A program made the position numbers and the translations under genes. A stretch of DNA of 64,000 nucleotides from contig JAMWFC010000082.1 in assembly GCA_027475525.1 (NCBI GenBank), forward strand, positions 2,232,001 through 2,296,000, read 5' to 3'. A model generated the notes under the pieces. That model was not told the origin of the DNA. It did not search any database and saw only the letters and a list, made by a program, of their open reading frames with translations. Below, piece after piece: positions 1-11,032 of this stretch. This DNA is from Macrolepiota albuminosa (Eukaryota > Basidiomycota > Agaricomycetes > Agaricales > Agaricaceae). How positions within the stretch are numbered: position 1 is the stretch's first letter; each line of letters starts with the position of its first letter.

Positions 1-819
1 AGCGTGCCCGTAGGTGGCACCGTAAACGACGAAGACGAGATAGACGAAGCTAGCGCCGAACTTGGTGGCAAAGTCAGGCAACGCTAGCGCAATTTGAACG
101 CTAAGTGTAACTGGGTGCTCAAGAGGTTACGATTCGTTGTTATATACATGGCGAGTAGCTAGTTTTTATACTATGCGCTACATTATTTCCAAAATAAGTC
201 CATTGACGGCGCTACCAATTAGCGCCTCTCTTTGTGACTGTAGCTAACGGCCACCTGTCAACGGCGACCTGCAGCACATGGGTGACGGCAACCAACGGCG
301 ACTCTAAAACTACTTAGAAGTGGTACGAGTTTGCTCACTTTTTGATGTAATTTAATTGGCCATGCCATCCCGGGGTATGGTCGGGGAATCCTTGACAGAC
401 GCCGTGAGCGCTAATTCCGGCGCTAAACATTGTACCATCTTTTGATAGATTTAAATGTCAGGTCTGCGTGTATCCTGTCTCGTCGTCATTGATTCTTTTA
501 GACTTCTGATTGAGGTGCCTCGGTGATTGACAGCGCCAATTGCTAACTCCTTCCAGTACTGATCGGGGTTTGGTCAGAGTCCCCTCCCGCCGTTATGCTA
601 GCGCTATGAGTCCTGAGTCTTCTTGGTCTTCAAAGTAACTGAGTGGAGTGCGCTGAGGGGCTGATACTGGTGATTGAGATAAATGGATAAGTCTTGCCAT
701 AGAGCGCCCGTGCTAGGGCTGCTCTGTACCCAAGGCTGGTCGCTAGAGCCTTTAGTGTGTCAAGTGTTGGTTGGCCTATAATGTCCCTTGATGCGCTCAG
801 TCCGAGTAGAAGCCTATCA
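1..819 (-). repeat. 3' LTR of gypsy A (truncated by window edge)
   Basis: Near-identical to 12749-13644. In element orientation it begins with TGATAGGC (complement ends at 819), directly after the polypurine tract. Many TAGCGC/GCGCTA words occur along it. The distal 224 bp lie left of the window, so the left target-site copy cannot be read. Confidence 0.93.
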
Positions 820-833
820 TCTCCCCCCAACTG
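820..833 (-). promoter_or_regulatory. Polypurine tract of gypsy A
   Basis: The complement reads CAGTTGGGGGGAGA and abuts the LTR start TGAT. The same 14 nt precede the 3' LTR of the gag-only element at 30553-30566, in each case preceded by a similar GAGGACAGTCA stretch. This is the expected plus-strand primer of an LTR retrotransposon. Confidence 0.85.
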
Positions 834-965
834 AAAAATTGACTGTCCTCAGTCAAACGCCGTCGTTAATTTGACTGCGCTGCGGTCCGTATAATGCCGC
901 CGGCGCCTTATAAAAAGTCATTTTCCGTACTTCACCTTCCCGTGTTTTCCTTCCATCTTTCCAGT

Positions 966-3488
966 ATGTCCACTTCTTTCGACGCCTCTGCTCTCCGCAA
1001 TTTCCTGGCTAAGGCCTCCTATTTATTTGATTGTGCTAAGTCTGTCGGTTCCGCCGATGCGCCACAAACCGTCCCTGGTATTATGCAACTCTATCGGCGC
1101 TGGCTCGTGGTCCGCGGCTCCGACAGTTCCTGGGAGCGGGGTGACGAGGTTCGCGAGTGGTGTGTGGCCCGGTACCGTGAGTATGAGGGTGCCGATTGGT
1201 TGCGCCCTTTCGCGGACCTTTTCGTAAGTTTTCTAAGTTTGATTTTGGCGTTGTGGCGCTAAGGTTCAGCGCCCATACTAGGCTCCCTCCTTATCTGACG
1301 AGATCGACACGTTGTTGGCTAGTACCGAGGTTAGCGAAGTAAGTCCTTCCTTCTCCTCCCCCCCTTTTTCCACTGTTAATCCTTGAGTAGTCGGTTGCCA
1401 CGTCTCCCACCGTCGCCAGTCTTCCTACTGCCCCCTCGGCCTCTACTGTCCCTTCTGTTCCTACCGCCCCTCCTTCTTTGACTTCTGTTCCGCCTCCTTA
1501 CGCTCTTGGCAGCCCTTTTCGTGGTGCTGCTTCTTCCACTCGCCCTGCCCCAAGCGCTGCTTCTCCCGTCCGTACTGCCCCTCCCCATTCGGCCATCAAA
1601 CGTATTGCCGTTTCTCGTAGCGAGCCACGACCCGGCCCGACGCGCCCAACTTCTCACGGTCCTCCACGTAATTTCGCCATTGTTATTGAACGAGCGCCTC
1701 CTGCTCGTGCTAGTTCTCCTCCCAAACGTACCGTGCGTTCTTTTCCTATCTTCCTTACTCCATTTTTCTGACTTCTCCCCTTCCAGATCAATCTCCCTGC
1801 TCGTGTTCCCCCTTTGTATGTCGTAAGTGCTTTGCTCGTTGTCGCTAGACTTTAGCGCCTAAATGTTAATGTCGATAGGCGCCTAACCAGACCATGTTCA
1901 CCGACGCGGAGCTTCGCGACCTTTTGCGTCTTCGCCGTGATACTACCGTTATTGATACCGGCGTCCCGGCTGGTGTCCAAGTGCTGGGTGGCAAGAAGAA
2001 GGTTACCGTTGCGCCCTTGGAGCGTCGCGCATTTAGGGCAAAGATTGGCGCGGTAAGCACTGGTTTGCCCCTTAGTAGGTTCATGCCGTCGTTGACTTCT
2101 TTCTTAGTGTGACAAGTGTTGGTCTGAGAACGACCCTGAGGGCTGCTGGTTTCCTACCGCGTCTCTGCCTTGCTATCGGTGCGATGCGTTGAAACGAGGC
2201 TGCGCCTTCAACGGGATTCGTACTCGCGAACGTGGTAGGGACGCCATTATGCAAAGGAACTATGAGCGCGCGGTGTTGGTTCGTAACGCCCGGGACTTCG
2301 TGCTGCAGCAACGTGATCTGGCGGCTACTCACCAACCCACGGTAATCAGCGCAGCCAGCCTGGCGCTGCCGACTACCCAGGATGGTACTACCGTGGCGGC
2401 ACCTTTTGCTCGCTCTCCTCGTCGTCCCGTTCTTTCGAAACGTAAGCCTGTTGTCGCGTCTCCTGGCAAGAGCCCTGGTAAGCGCCGCGAGCTAGCGCCT
2501 GCTACGCCTGTGGTTTTGTCTTCGACCGAGTCTTCTACGGATGAGGGGGAGGGCACTGAGAGGGATGCCGAGGGAGAGGATGATGATGAAGCTGAGCCCG
2601 TTGTTGATGCCGATGCGCTATTGGCGGTACGCGCTCTCCTGCTTCGCCTTACTCCCCCTATCGCCGCTAACCCTCGTCAGAGTGGCCCCAGTGGTAACCA
2701 GTACGCATTTTCCTAACTTCTCTTTTCTTCGCGTGCTAACTTCTTGACTGATAGGTCCCCCACTCCTGTTCCCGTCGTCGTGGCTATCCCTGCTGCCGAA
2801 GATGTCGTTATGTCTGACGCTGGCGCTACCCCCGCCCCCGAGTCGGTTGCGGCTAGCGACACTCCGGTTGCTCTCCCTATCACTCCGTCCCTTACTCCTC
2901 CCCACAGCTCCTCTTCTTTTCCTAGTAGTCGCGAGACTTCTGCGGCGCCGGAATCCGAAGGAACCCTGGTGCCGGAAGGTGAGCGTCGTCGCCGCTGGAG
3001 ATACTTGCCTCCCTACGGCATCCATCTTTCTTCTGCCAGAGCTATGTCCCCCGGCGACGAGCGCCATGAGTGGACACCCCGTGCGCCTGTAACTGTCCGG
3101 GTACGTCCGTCTTTGTTTGTTCCCCTTTTTCTCCCCTTTTCTAACCTTCCATAAGTTCGATCCCTTTTGGACGCCCCCTCCCACCATGCGAGTTTCTGGC
3201 GACGCCTTCCCTTGGCTCGGGGACGAGTTCTCCTATTCCGTTACCCCTCTCCGTCCTTCTGCCGACCTTTGCCAGCAACTCCGTCATATCGAGGATGCGA
3301 CCGAAGCTGTTGGTCGCAAACTTGCCAACCTGCGTCCTCGCGTTTCCACCTTAGCTCGCCGCGAGCGCCTCCTTCTCGAGCTTCATGACGATATTACAGC
3401 TGCGCTTGAGTGGCAAGCGAGTAACTTGATCCAGGACGGGGACTTGCTTCCTTTGGGCGATCCCGCCCTTCCCGAGTATGATCCGTAG
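966..3488 (+). CDS. Antisense gene 1 of gypsy A: multi-exon protein with Zn2Cys6-like cysteine cluster
   Basis: Exons can be joined on the strand opposite to gag-pol: start at 966, donor at about 1225, a short exon near 1284-1338, a Ser/Pro/Ala-rich exon to about 1728, a small exon at about 1787-1819, an exon at 1891-2052, then a cysteine exon from 2110. Most junctions are GT-AG and in phase. The cysteine exon shows C-x2-C-x8-C-x8-C-x2-C-x6-C (about 2110-2205), close to a fungal Zn2Cys6 DNA-binding cluster. Acidic (Asp/Glu-rich) and Pro/Ser-rich segments follow. The last exon (about 3155-3488) is helix-rich. The junction near 2700-2755 is unclear. Similar proteins, as I recall, are multicopy in mushroom genomes; no function is established. 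Regulatory DNA binding is inference only. Confidence 0.6.
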
Positions 3489-4009
3489 TTGCCGACCCTT
3501 AGCGCTTTTAAACTTTTATGGACTTAGTCTTTTTGATACGAACTTTGTAGTGTGTGATCCTATAATAAACGCCTCCCTTGGCTTCAAATCGTCAGTTTGT
3601 AAGTAATCAAAAGAAAATAAGTAAAAAGGGGAAACACTCAGTAGATCATCACAGCGCAAAAACCCCTTTGCCGACGCGGTCCAATAGCCATTACCGCGCC
3701 AGCCTAAGTAGAAAATAGGAACTGTCTGGAAATAAATAAGCGGATCCATGTAAGAAGTAGCGCGTATAAAGAAATAGAAAACCAGTGATCGCTTATGTCC
3801 GTTTAGCGCGGTTGTGAGTAAGCGCTGAACATCAAATGTCGATTCCCTTTTTGGAGGGACCCAGAATAAGTTAAGCACTTTTGATTGGCTAGCGCTCCTG
3901 TTAGGGTCCTGGCTCCTTGAGAAAAGTCCTCCCATGCTGTCGCTAATCGAAACACTTCCCGTGTCCTATAAATTACTTATGCATCAACTCGATTCCATCA
4001 GTCTTCGCG
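3489..4009. other. Spacer between antisense genes 1 and 2 of gypsy A
   Basis: About 520 bp. A 139-codon reverse-strand open frame (3516-3935) exists, but it resembles no family I know and looks like chance coding in a spacer or promoter. A TATA-like TCCTATAAATTA lies about 45 bp upstream of the ATG at 4010. Confidence 0.4.
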
Positions 4010-4531
4010 ATGGCCACCCCGTCTGGTTGCGTGTGGACTCGAAGCTGTGATCGCGCCTATGTTACCATGGACCCTCCCACCTTTCTGGACCGGGCCACCT
4101 TGTTCTTTCATCATTACCCTCCTGAGGGTATTCCTAAGTTGGCCGACAAAGTAGTCGAGTTGAGTCGTCGCTGTCAGCTTCTGCGGGCTGCTTGTGAAAT
4201 CTGGGAAGACGCGTCCCCGTTAACGCGTTTTGGTACAGAGGCTACTTGGAGTCAGGCTTTTCATGTGCGTGTCTTGCTATTCTTGGCGCACTCCTTCTGA
4301 CAGTCGCCCAAATCCAGGAAATCGCCACCGAAGACACGGCGGATCGTCTTCAACTTTTGATGGAGGAAAGCTATTACCTGGTTAGTAACTGAGCCATCAC
4401 CTCTCCTTCCGTGTCTAACGGCTCCTTTCCCTTAGTCCCCTCGCAAGTATACCGGCGCTCGTCTCTTTCGTGGTCCCCTCGAGGGGCCGACAGTTGTTAG
4501 CAAGCGTATTTCTTGGTTCGGCCCTTCTTGA
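4010..4531 (+). CDS. Antisense gene 2 of gypsy A: small protein, unknown function
   Basis: A start at 4010 (or ATG at 4070) opens a frame with a motif of the type LDR-x6-FF-x3-PP-x-GI followed by a predicted helix. The coding sequence seems to continue through short introns into an exon near 4303-4380 and a last exon near 4438-4531 ending in TGA. The N-terminal layout resembles antisense gene 3 (4939-5727), so the two look like diverged duplicates. No catalytic motif is visible. An exact 77-bp duplication starts at 4485 and overlaps the 3' end. Exon borders are my reading and not proven. Confidence 0.45.
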
Positions 4532-4938
4532 CCTGTCGCGTGTTGTTTTTCTCCCCCCCCCGGCCGACAGTTGTTAGCAAGCGTATTTCTTGGTTCGGCC
4601 CTTCTTGACCTGTCGCGTGTTGTTTTTCTCCCCCCCCCCTATAGTTTGAGTGAGGCGATCCCATCTTCTTCGCAGCGCCACCGGCCTAACATATTCCCAG
4701 CTTTTTGCTTCTTCTGCCGTTGTTATATGAAATATATCCATCTTCTTCGCAGCGCCACCGGCCTAACATATTCCCAGCTTTTTGCTTCTTCTGCCGTTGT
4801 TATATGAAATATATCGTTGTTGTCGCGTCCTTGTGATGGTGCCGCATAAGTTCTGTTTCCTAAGTCCCTTCGACCCTGCATAAGGTCGCTAGGTATATAT
4901 CTGAGATTTCCGGGCCTAGCGTTGTTAAGTTCTTCGAA
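4532..4938. other. Spacer with two 77-bp artefact duplications
   Basis: Contains the second copy of the 4485 unit (4562-4638) and a complete pair at 4661-4737/4738-4814. Apart from these duplications I see no gene. It probably holds the 3' end of antisense gene 2 and the promoter of gene 3. Confidence 0.6.
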
Positions 4939-5727
4939 ATGCCTGCTCCCTTTTTCCTTCTTGAAGATATCACCTCTGTCCCTCGTCCCGAGGTCTTAGA
5001 TCGCCTCGAGATGTTCTTTGCTCGACTGCCCCCAGGCGGTATTCGACACCACAACGGCAATATCCTGACCCTGATTCGGCGCTACCGGTTACTTCTGGCT
5101 ATGGCCCAGGAGTGGCTCGTAGAGTCCGAACAGCACCCCAACGCGGTAAGTTTCTACCGTCCGAGTGATTAAGTACCTTCTTACGTGTCCTCCCAGCCTC
5201 CTATTTCGGGTAGCACAAAAAGCTTGGAGTACCTACTCCTCGAAACGGATAATGTTGTGAGTTCCTCTCCTTTTCCCCGTTCACACGTTCAGGTTTGCTG
5301 ACCCCAGCTTCAGACTTTGAAGTGGTTGCCCTTGCCGGATCTGATTGACGACGATGTTCGTGCCGCCACGCTCGAGCATGTCATCATTCCTTTTACGCCT
5401 CTAGCTCCTCGCTTCGGAGCTGGAGCGCCTCCTGCCCCCATACATGAGTCTCCACCCGGTCCCTTCACCTTTCGCTTCGGAGCTGGAGCGCCGCCTGCTC
5501 CCATAAACGAATCTCCCACCGGCTCTTCCACCATTCGCGCTGGAGCGCCGCCTGCTCCCTCCAATGAATCTCCTCCCGGCTTCTCCACCTTTCCTCCGGG
5601 GACCTTTCCCTCTACTCCGTCGCCTATTCTTCCCCCTGCACCGCCTCCTTCTCCTGCGCATCTCCGCCGCAGACAGCACCCCCGGCGCTCTGAGGGATTT
5701 GTCAGGGGTCCTCGCCGTAGAACGTAA
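4939..5727 (+). CDS. Antisense gene 3 of gypsy A: Pro/Ala-repeat protein, unknown function
   Basis: ATG at 4939. Exon 1 runs to about 5146 (donor GTAAGTTT), a small exon is near 5195-5256, and the final exon starts at about 5309 and ends at 5727. The N-terminal part has LDR-x3-FF-x3-PPGGI, as in antisense gene 2. The C-terminal half has three tandem peptide repeats of about 20 residues built on GAGAPPAP-x-ESP, then a proline- and arginine-rich tail. All introns are on the strand opposite to the retrotransposon RNA. Function unknown; the repeat region is probably disordered. Confidence 0.55.
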
Positions 5728-5865
5728 AGTAGCCCATAGATCAATTATTGCCAGATCCATAGCCCAGTATAGTATTTGTATAGTATGAAATTCAATGCGT
5801 TGTTGTTCCGTTCATAAGTAAGGTGCAAGGCGCTAAGGTCTAGCGCCCTTCCCCTCCGGATCCTA

Positions 5866-8800
5866 TTACTGATCGGTTTCTTCTTCTGGTGCGACTTCAT
5901 CATCGTCTACAAATTCGGTTTCCTCTAGTTCTCGAAGTTTAGCAGTGTCAATGTCCAGCGCCGATACAGGTAATGAAATGTGTTCACAAATTCGGTTTCC
6001 TCTAGTTCTCGAAGTTTAGCAGTGTCAATGTCCAGCGCCGATACAGGTAATGAAATGTGTTCACGCGCTAAGTAGGGAATGAGTCGGAATGCCGCTACTG
6101 GTCGATGCAAAACTGAGCCGTCCAACTCGCAGAGTACGTATGCGCCTCCCCGATTGCGGGAAACCACTATTAGGGGTCCCAGATACCGAGGCCGCATCTT
6201 TTTGTTATGAGTAACTTCGATCTTGGAGTTGCGCATTAGTACTAGGGCGCCAGTTGTGAAGTTGTAGTCTCGGATCGTGGCGCTATGCTCGGTCTCAAAT
6301 CGTAGCGCAGCTTGCCGTCTAGCCTGAAATACTACCTCGTGTAAGCGCTCGAGATCCTCCATGCGTCGTTGTAAGTCTATAGCGCGTCTAGCGATCATGT
6401 TGGTAGAGGATAGTATTGAGTTCGGTGGGGGTTGTAGGTACGTCGCTTCCACCACGTCCGCAGGTAGCAAGGGGTGGGTGCCAGTAGCCGCATAGTAGGG
6501 AGAGCAACCCATCCTCTTTCGTACGGTAACCCGCTCCGACCAGAAGACCGAATAAGTCGCCTCGCTCCAGCGACTTTCGTCACCGTCGACCGCCTTGAAT
6601 AGCGCTTGTCGAACATCGAAATGTGGCCTTTCTACGATTCCATTAGCACGTTTATTGTATCCTGAGACTCGGATGTGTTGTATGTTGTATTTCTTGGCAA
6701 GATAAGTGAGCGCCTTTACTATTGGCGCTCCGTTGTCTGTGACTATCTCGTGAAGGGCTCCCCAGTGGCAGATAACGTCCTCAAAGAGCCACTTAGCTAT
6801 AGCGTCTGTATTTTCCCGCTGAAGCATACGGAACTCCGGCCAATGTACCAAGGAACACCTTCCTTGAATGATATACTTGTAGCGCCCTGACTTGGGCATG
6901 TGCATGGTGTCGATATATATTTTTCCGAATAACGGCGCTGGAGTCGCTACTGTTGGGGGAATTAGAACCTGACGTGTCTGCTGGATTTGACAGAGATGAC
7001 AAGTGCGAATATACCACGCAATATCGGCGCTAACTTGTGGCCACCAAAAGCGCTCCAAAAGGTTCGCCCTTGTCGCATAGAGTCCTCGGTGTCCCAAGTC
7101 ATCATGCATAGCACGCAGAATCCTAACTCGATTATCCGGTTTAATTACTAGTTTATGGGCGCCATCTCTATTTCGTCGCCAAAGTCGGTTTTCCACCATA
7201 AAGAAAGTTGTCGCGTATCGAATGAAGGTGGCGTATTCCGTATCCGTAAGGTCTGATGGTCGTCGCAAATCCTGTAGCCACTTCCTAACCTGGTCCACTC
7301 GCTGATCTTCTGACTTAGCTTTGGCGCTTCGAGGTACCACCGAATATGGCAGGTTCTGACTGTCTTCTCGCAAGGGTCTTGGTTCCTCGACTATCTTTAG
7401 ATCGTTAGATGGCTTAGCGACGTTATAGATACTGGCCGTGTAAAAAGTTGATGATGCCTGATATGGTCGGGGCTGGTACGGAACAATAGGGTGAAGCCAA
7501 TTTGAAACTGGTTGGTCTTCGCGAAGCGCCGGAATAGGCAGCTGAATGATATGCACGAAACCATGCAATCGATCAATCCAGTCGTCAAATACATCGTTGT
7601 CGCTATCGTCTAGCGCTTCATCTTCCGGTTGTCTGGGTCGCCTAGATAATCCGTCCGGCCCGTGGAATGCACTTTTGACGTGTACTAACTCGAAGTGAAA
7701 CATTAATATCGCTACTACCCAGCGGTTCATACTGGCCGACGGTTGAATATCAGGGTTCTGAAGCATTCCTTTGATGTATCGTGCGTCGACCTCGACAATG
7801 AGATTTCGTACCCCAATGAGGTACATGCGCAGCGCCTGAAACGATCGAAACAAGCCATATAACTCTAGCTTGGGCTGACTGTAGCGCGATTCTCGGTCGT
7901 TAAGGGTAATCGATCCGAAGCAATTGTAGCGCCTAATCTTCCAGTTCGTGCTATCACACTGGCATAAGAAGAAGCCAACGGCGATATATGATGTGTCAAC
8001 AGCAAGTATAACGGGATCGGCGGTAGTATAGTCAATGGGTACCAATGGTTTCGCTTCCTGTAGCGCCTTTACTAAGTCCTTCTGGGCATTGATTTGATTG
8101 GGTCCGAATTCGAAGGGGACCCCTGAACGGGTTAGGCGATTAAGGGCGTTTACGCGATGAGAAAAATGGTGTATGAACATGCGCAGCACCCCTACAGTGC
8201 CCAAGAACGCGTGAACTTCCGAGAGGTTATGACAGACCCCCCATTTCTCCAACAGCGCTAATCGGCTCTTTTCTGGAATCCTGCCTTCTGGCGTGCAAAC
8301 GTGCCCCAAAATTTTAAACTGCGGTGCGCAAAGAACGAGCTTGTGCCCTGAAAACGTCCCGCCACAATACTTCATGCGCTGAAGTACTCGGTTAACCAGT
8401 TGAAAGAATTCCCATAGCGCCATGCGAATATTAGGATTTTCCGGGTGAACTTCGGGCTTGCCATCTACCAATCGCCAATCCTTCGGGCCTTTAACTCCTA
8501 CGTCGTCTATGAAACTGAGCACATGGTGGGGTATTTCGGGTTGTAGGATAAACGTAATATCGTCGTGAAATATCGGTACCGAGTTTGTCCATCCCATAGG
8601 AAGTGTGACTAGTCGTAGCGCCCCAAACGGTGTTTGAAATGTCGTCAAGTCACGAGAGGAAGGATGGATTAAGCGCTCGTCATAGCCTACGTACAAATCC
8701 AGGGTAGCGCCACATATTCGTCCCGCGAAAGATTCAGCGACGTGATCGGGAAATGGCAGTACCCCTGAATGACGAATGGTGACTTTGTTTAGCGGTTCTA

Positions 8801-9215
8801 GGCTGTGAACTATGCGTAGCTTCCCGTTTTTCTTTAGTACGCAGAACCACCTCGAGCGGTAGGCCGAATTAGAAGGCTCGTATACACCTGCCGCTATCTT
8901 GGAGCGAATAATTTGGCAGACTTCAGCTTCGATGCCCGGGGGTATGGGTTGGTTATGCTCAGTCCAGGGCACGTGCGGTATTGTCGGTATAACCACTGGT
9001 GGAAAGAAGTCAGTTCTAAGTTTACCGCGTTCTGAGTCCTCCCATGCAAAAGCCTCATTCTGTTTTTGCATGATGTCGACTAGTACGTTCATCTCCTCCG
9101 TCGAGAGGAAGCCGGTATCGTGGGCGCTAAGAAATAGCGCCTTTCGTTCTTCTGTAAATCGTCCTGTTGGTTCAAAGGGTGGTGGATTTGGATCGAGTTT
9201 TGGCAGGGTAGCCAA
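5866..9215 (-). CDS. pol: Gypsy A pol: reverse transcriptase, RNase H, integrase
   Basis: Reverse transcriptase copies the element RNA, RNase H degrades the template and integrase inserts the DNA. RT shows TLPMGWTNS and the active-site FIDD. RNase H follows with the DTSY, KLELYG and EVDARY blocks. Integrase has an HHCC finger (HDDLGH ... CHLC) and D, D, E residues in YIDTMHM, VTDNGAP and NGIVER, all present. No chromodomain is obvious. The uninterrupted frame stops at 5925, but that stop lies inside a 77-bp duplication (5911/5988). Collapsing the duplication gives an in-frame acidic tail ending at 5866. Upstream codons in the same frame begin near 9353. Good candidate for an active enzyme. 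Confidence 0.92.
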
Positions 9216-9345
9216 AGGGTCGCCTATTATTTTTCTTTCGATGCGAAATTCCTCGGGTATGGATTTGGATCGAGTTTTGGCAGGGTAGCCAAAGGGTCGC
9301 CTATTATTTTTCTTTCGATGCGAAATTCCTCGGGTATGGCGCTTG

Positions 9346-9729
9346 CTACCGGTTTGTTTTAAGCACTACGGGTTTATATTTCTTCTTGACCTGAACCCCT
9401 TTGCGCTTAGGGGTACTATTGTTAGCAAACGTATTATAAATAGAGTCATGGTTTCTAGCGAAACCTGATATCAAAGATTCTTTCGAGTCGGGAGTAGAAA
9501 CGAAATAAGTGTCTGTTGAAAGGTTTTCAGTAATATCTGACGCCGTGAGGTATAAGTAGGATAACGCTTCGCTAGTAAGCGATGAAGAAGAATTCAAGAT
9601 TTCATGGGCTAAAGGGGTATAGGATATAAAGTTTACTTGCCCAGTCCGATGGTTATAGTCCAAGATAAGCGCTTCATCTCCATGATCCTCATCACTCATC
9701 TCCTTGATGGCGCTGGAAAACACTCGCAA
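9346..9729 (-). CDS. Gypsy A protease-pol linker frame
   Basis: A 127-codon open frame between the protease and RT segments, offset by -1 from both neighbours and overlapping the protease frame at 9696-9729. It contains an acidic then Ser/Thr-rich stretch and ends in a Lys-rich segment just before RT. It belongs to the same polyprotein by position. Whether the frame change is programmed, a mutation or an assembly error cannot be told from one copy. Confidence 0.6.
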   Translation of the reverse strand: MRVFSSAIKEMSDEDHGDEALILDYNHRTGQVNFISYTPLAHEILNSSSSLTSEALSYLYLTASDITENLSTDTYFVSTPDSKESLISGFARNHDSIYNTFANNSTPKRKGVQVKKKYKPVVLKTNR

Positions 9730-10157
9730 GGGTCGTCGCTAACGTAAGGTCGCTTTCTCGGTCCCGGTTTCTGGAATTTCCCCCGTGGAAACGTTGGTAC
9801 CGTTCTTCTGACGCCCGAGTTAGGGTCGCTAATAGTTAGCGTCGTTTCGTCTTCAGACGTCGTCTTGACTACTGATCGGGCTAAGACGTCGAAGGGCCTC
9901 CCTAATAATAAGTCGTACGCAGGCGATCTAAGAATGTGTATTTGAAGGTAAAACGTAAGATCGCCAACAGCGCATGGCACGTTACGAGCCATTCCCAAGG
10001 ACCGATCAATAGTGCCGTTAGCGCTTTGCATATTAAGAATGATGGTCGGGTCGTAAATGATGCCAAGCTCGTTAGCGACGTCGGCAGCCATTGAAATAAT
10101 CTGTGATCCGCTGTCCACGATAGATTCTATCTCGCTTTTTCCATCAACTGTCAACAT
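9696..10157 (-). CDS. Gypsy A aspartic protease (retropepsin-like)
   Basis: Contains the active-site triad DSGS near its start, a second conserved hydrophobic block with DLLLGRPF about 75 residues later, and the spacing of a retropepsin fold. It would cut the Gag-Pol polyprotein. The preceding gag frame ends in TTATGTTGA, so the stop of gag and a possible ATG overlap here. A 77-bp duplication (10111/10188) lies at this junction. Confidence 0.82.
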   Translation of the reverse strand: MLTVDGKSEIESIVDSGSQIISMAADVANELGIIYDPTIILNMQSANGTIDRSLGMARNVPCAVGDLTFYLQIHILRSPAYDLLLGRPFDVLARSVVKTTSEDETTLTISDPNSGVRRTVPTFPRGKFQKPGPRKRPYVSDDPCECFPAPSRR

Positions 10158-10227
10158 AATTGAGCGAATCGCGTGAGAGTCTTGGGCCTGTCCACGATAG
10201 ATTCTATCTCGCTTTTTCCATCAACTG

Positions 10228-10911
10228 TCAACATAATTGAGCGAATCGCGTGAGAGTCTTGGGCCACAGTGAGGAGGCGGGATCGTCGCTAGATCTTAGC
10301 GACTTAAGGTAAGTTTCGACCGGGTCAATGGACGTAGCTTCTTTAGGTGGCGCGGCCTCTTCTTTGATTTCCGACGCGACCGTCTCGGTTATGTACGCGA
10401 ATCCAGGTAGCGCGTCGTCGCATTCGTCCACCGCCGTTACATTGTTAGCTACGTTCCGTCGAGGGGTTACCACTGTACGCATCTGATTCCTGACGTCTGG
10501 CGCCACACTGCATAGCTCCCCTACCGACATTGTGACTTGACTTTTCATAATACGATCGAATACTTGCTTAGATTTTTCTATGTCGTAGATTGGTGCCGTT
10601 GGTCGGTAGCCTCCTGCTGGCTTGTCTGGCGCCCCAAAGTTTCGATTGATAGGCGGAGCGTAGTTACCGGCAAGTCCTGAATACGGGTGTAGTGGCGGTT
10701 CCGTGCTAGCTGGTGCTTTGGCCGTATCAGGTGTGTCGTCGTTGATACTGGAATTCGAAGGCTTTGCAGGTGCTGGATCGGTCGTAGCGCCTGAAGGTCT
10801 ATAGTCTTTCAACGGTTGCTTGCTCTTTTTAATCTCGACACCATCGAAAACCTGATTCTTTAGCGACTTTAGCTCCCTTTCCAACGTCTCGATCCTCTCC
10901 TCTCGTGACAA
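10228..10911 (-). CDS. Gypsy A gag, C-terminal segment
   Basis: Starts with a coiled-coil-like heptad segment (SREERIETLERELKSLKNQ) and continues through a Pro/Ala-rich linker to a conserved block with RIMKSQVT-x5-ELC-x-VAP. The same order of blocks is found in the C-terminal half of the gag-only element at 29215-30171, which supports its reading as part of Gag. It is separated from the N-terminal Gag frame by the duplication at 10899/10976 plus a residual one-base offset. Confidence 0.75.
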   Translation of the reverse strand: MSREERIETLERELKSLKNQVFDGVEIKKSKQPLKDYRPSGATTDPAPAKPSNSSINDDTPDTAKAPASTEPPLHPYSGLAGNYAPPINRNFGAPDKPAGGYRPTAPIYDIEKSKQVFDRIMKSQVTMSVGELCSVAPDVRNQMRTVVTPRRNVANNVTAVDECDDALPGFAYITETVASEIKEEAAPPKEATSIDPVETYLKSLRSSDDPASSLWPKTLTRFAQLC

Positions 10912-11032
10912 CGTCGGTCGCTCGCTAACAGCGTTAAGCTGGAGTACTTCATGGATTAGCGCCTGTTGTGGAGTTCCTCTCGTGACAACGTCGGTCGCTC
11001 GCTAACAGCGTTAAGCTGGAGTACTTCATGGA

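Noticed and set aside
1376..1657. Arg-rich reverse ORF
   Set aside because: Shadow of the Ser/Pro-rich exon of antisense gene 1.
3516..3935. 139-codon reverse ORF in gypsy A
   Set aside because: Spacer between antisense genes; no domain, and composition looks like chance.
4485..4814. Local tandem repeats read as a minisatellite
   Set aside because: Period is exactly 77 as at twelve other unrelated places; assembly artefact is the better explanation.
9330..9365. Programmed -1 frameshift site before pol
   Set aside because: No classical X-XXY-YYZ heptamer in the right frame at the overlap; left as an unexplained offset.
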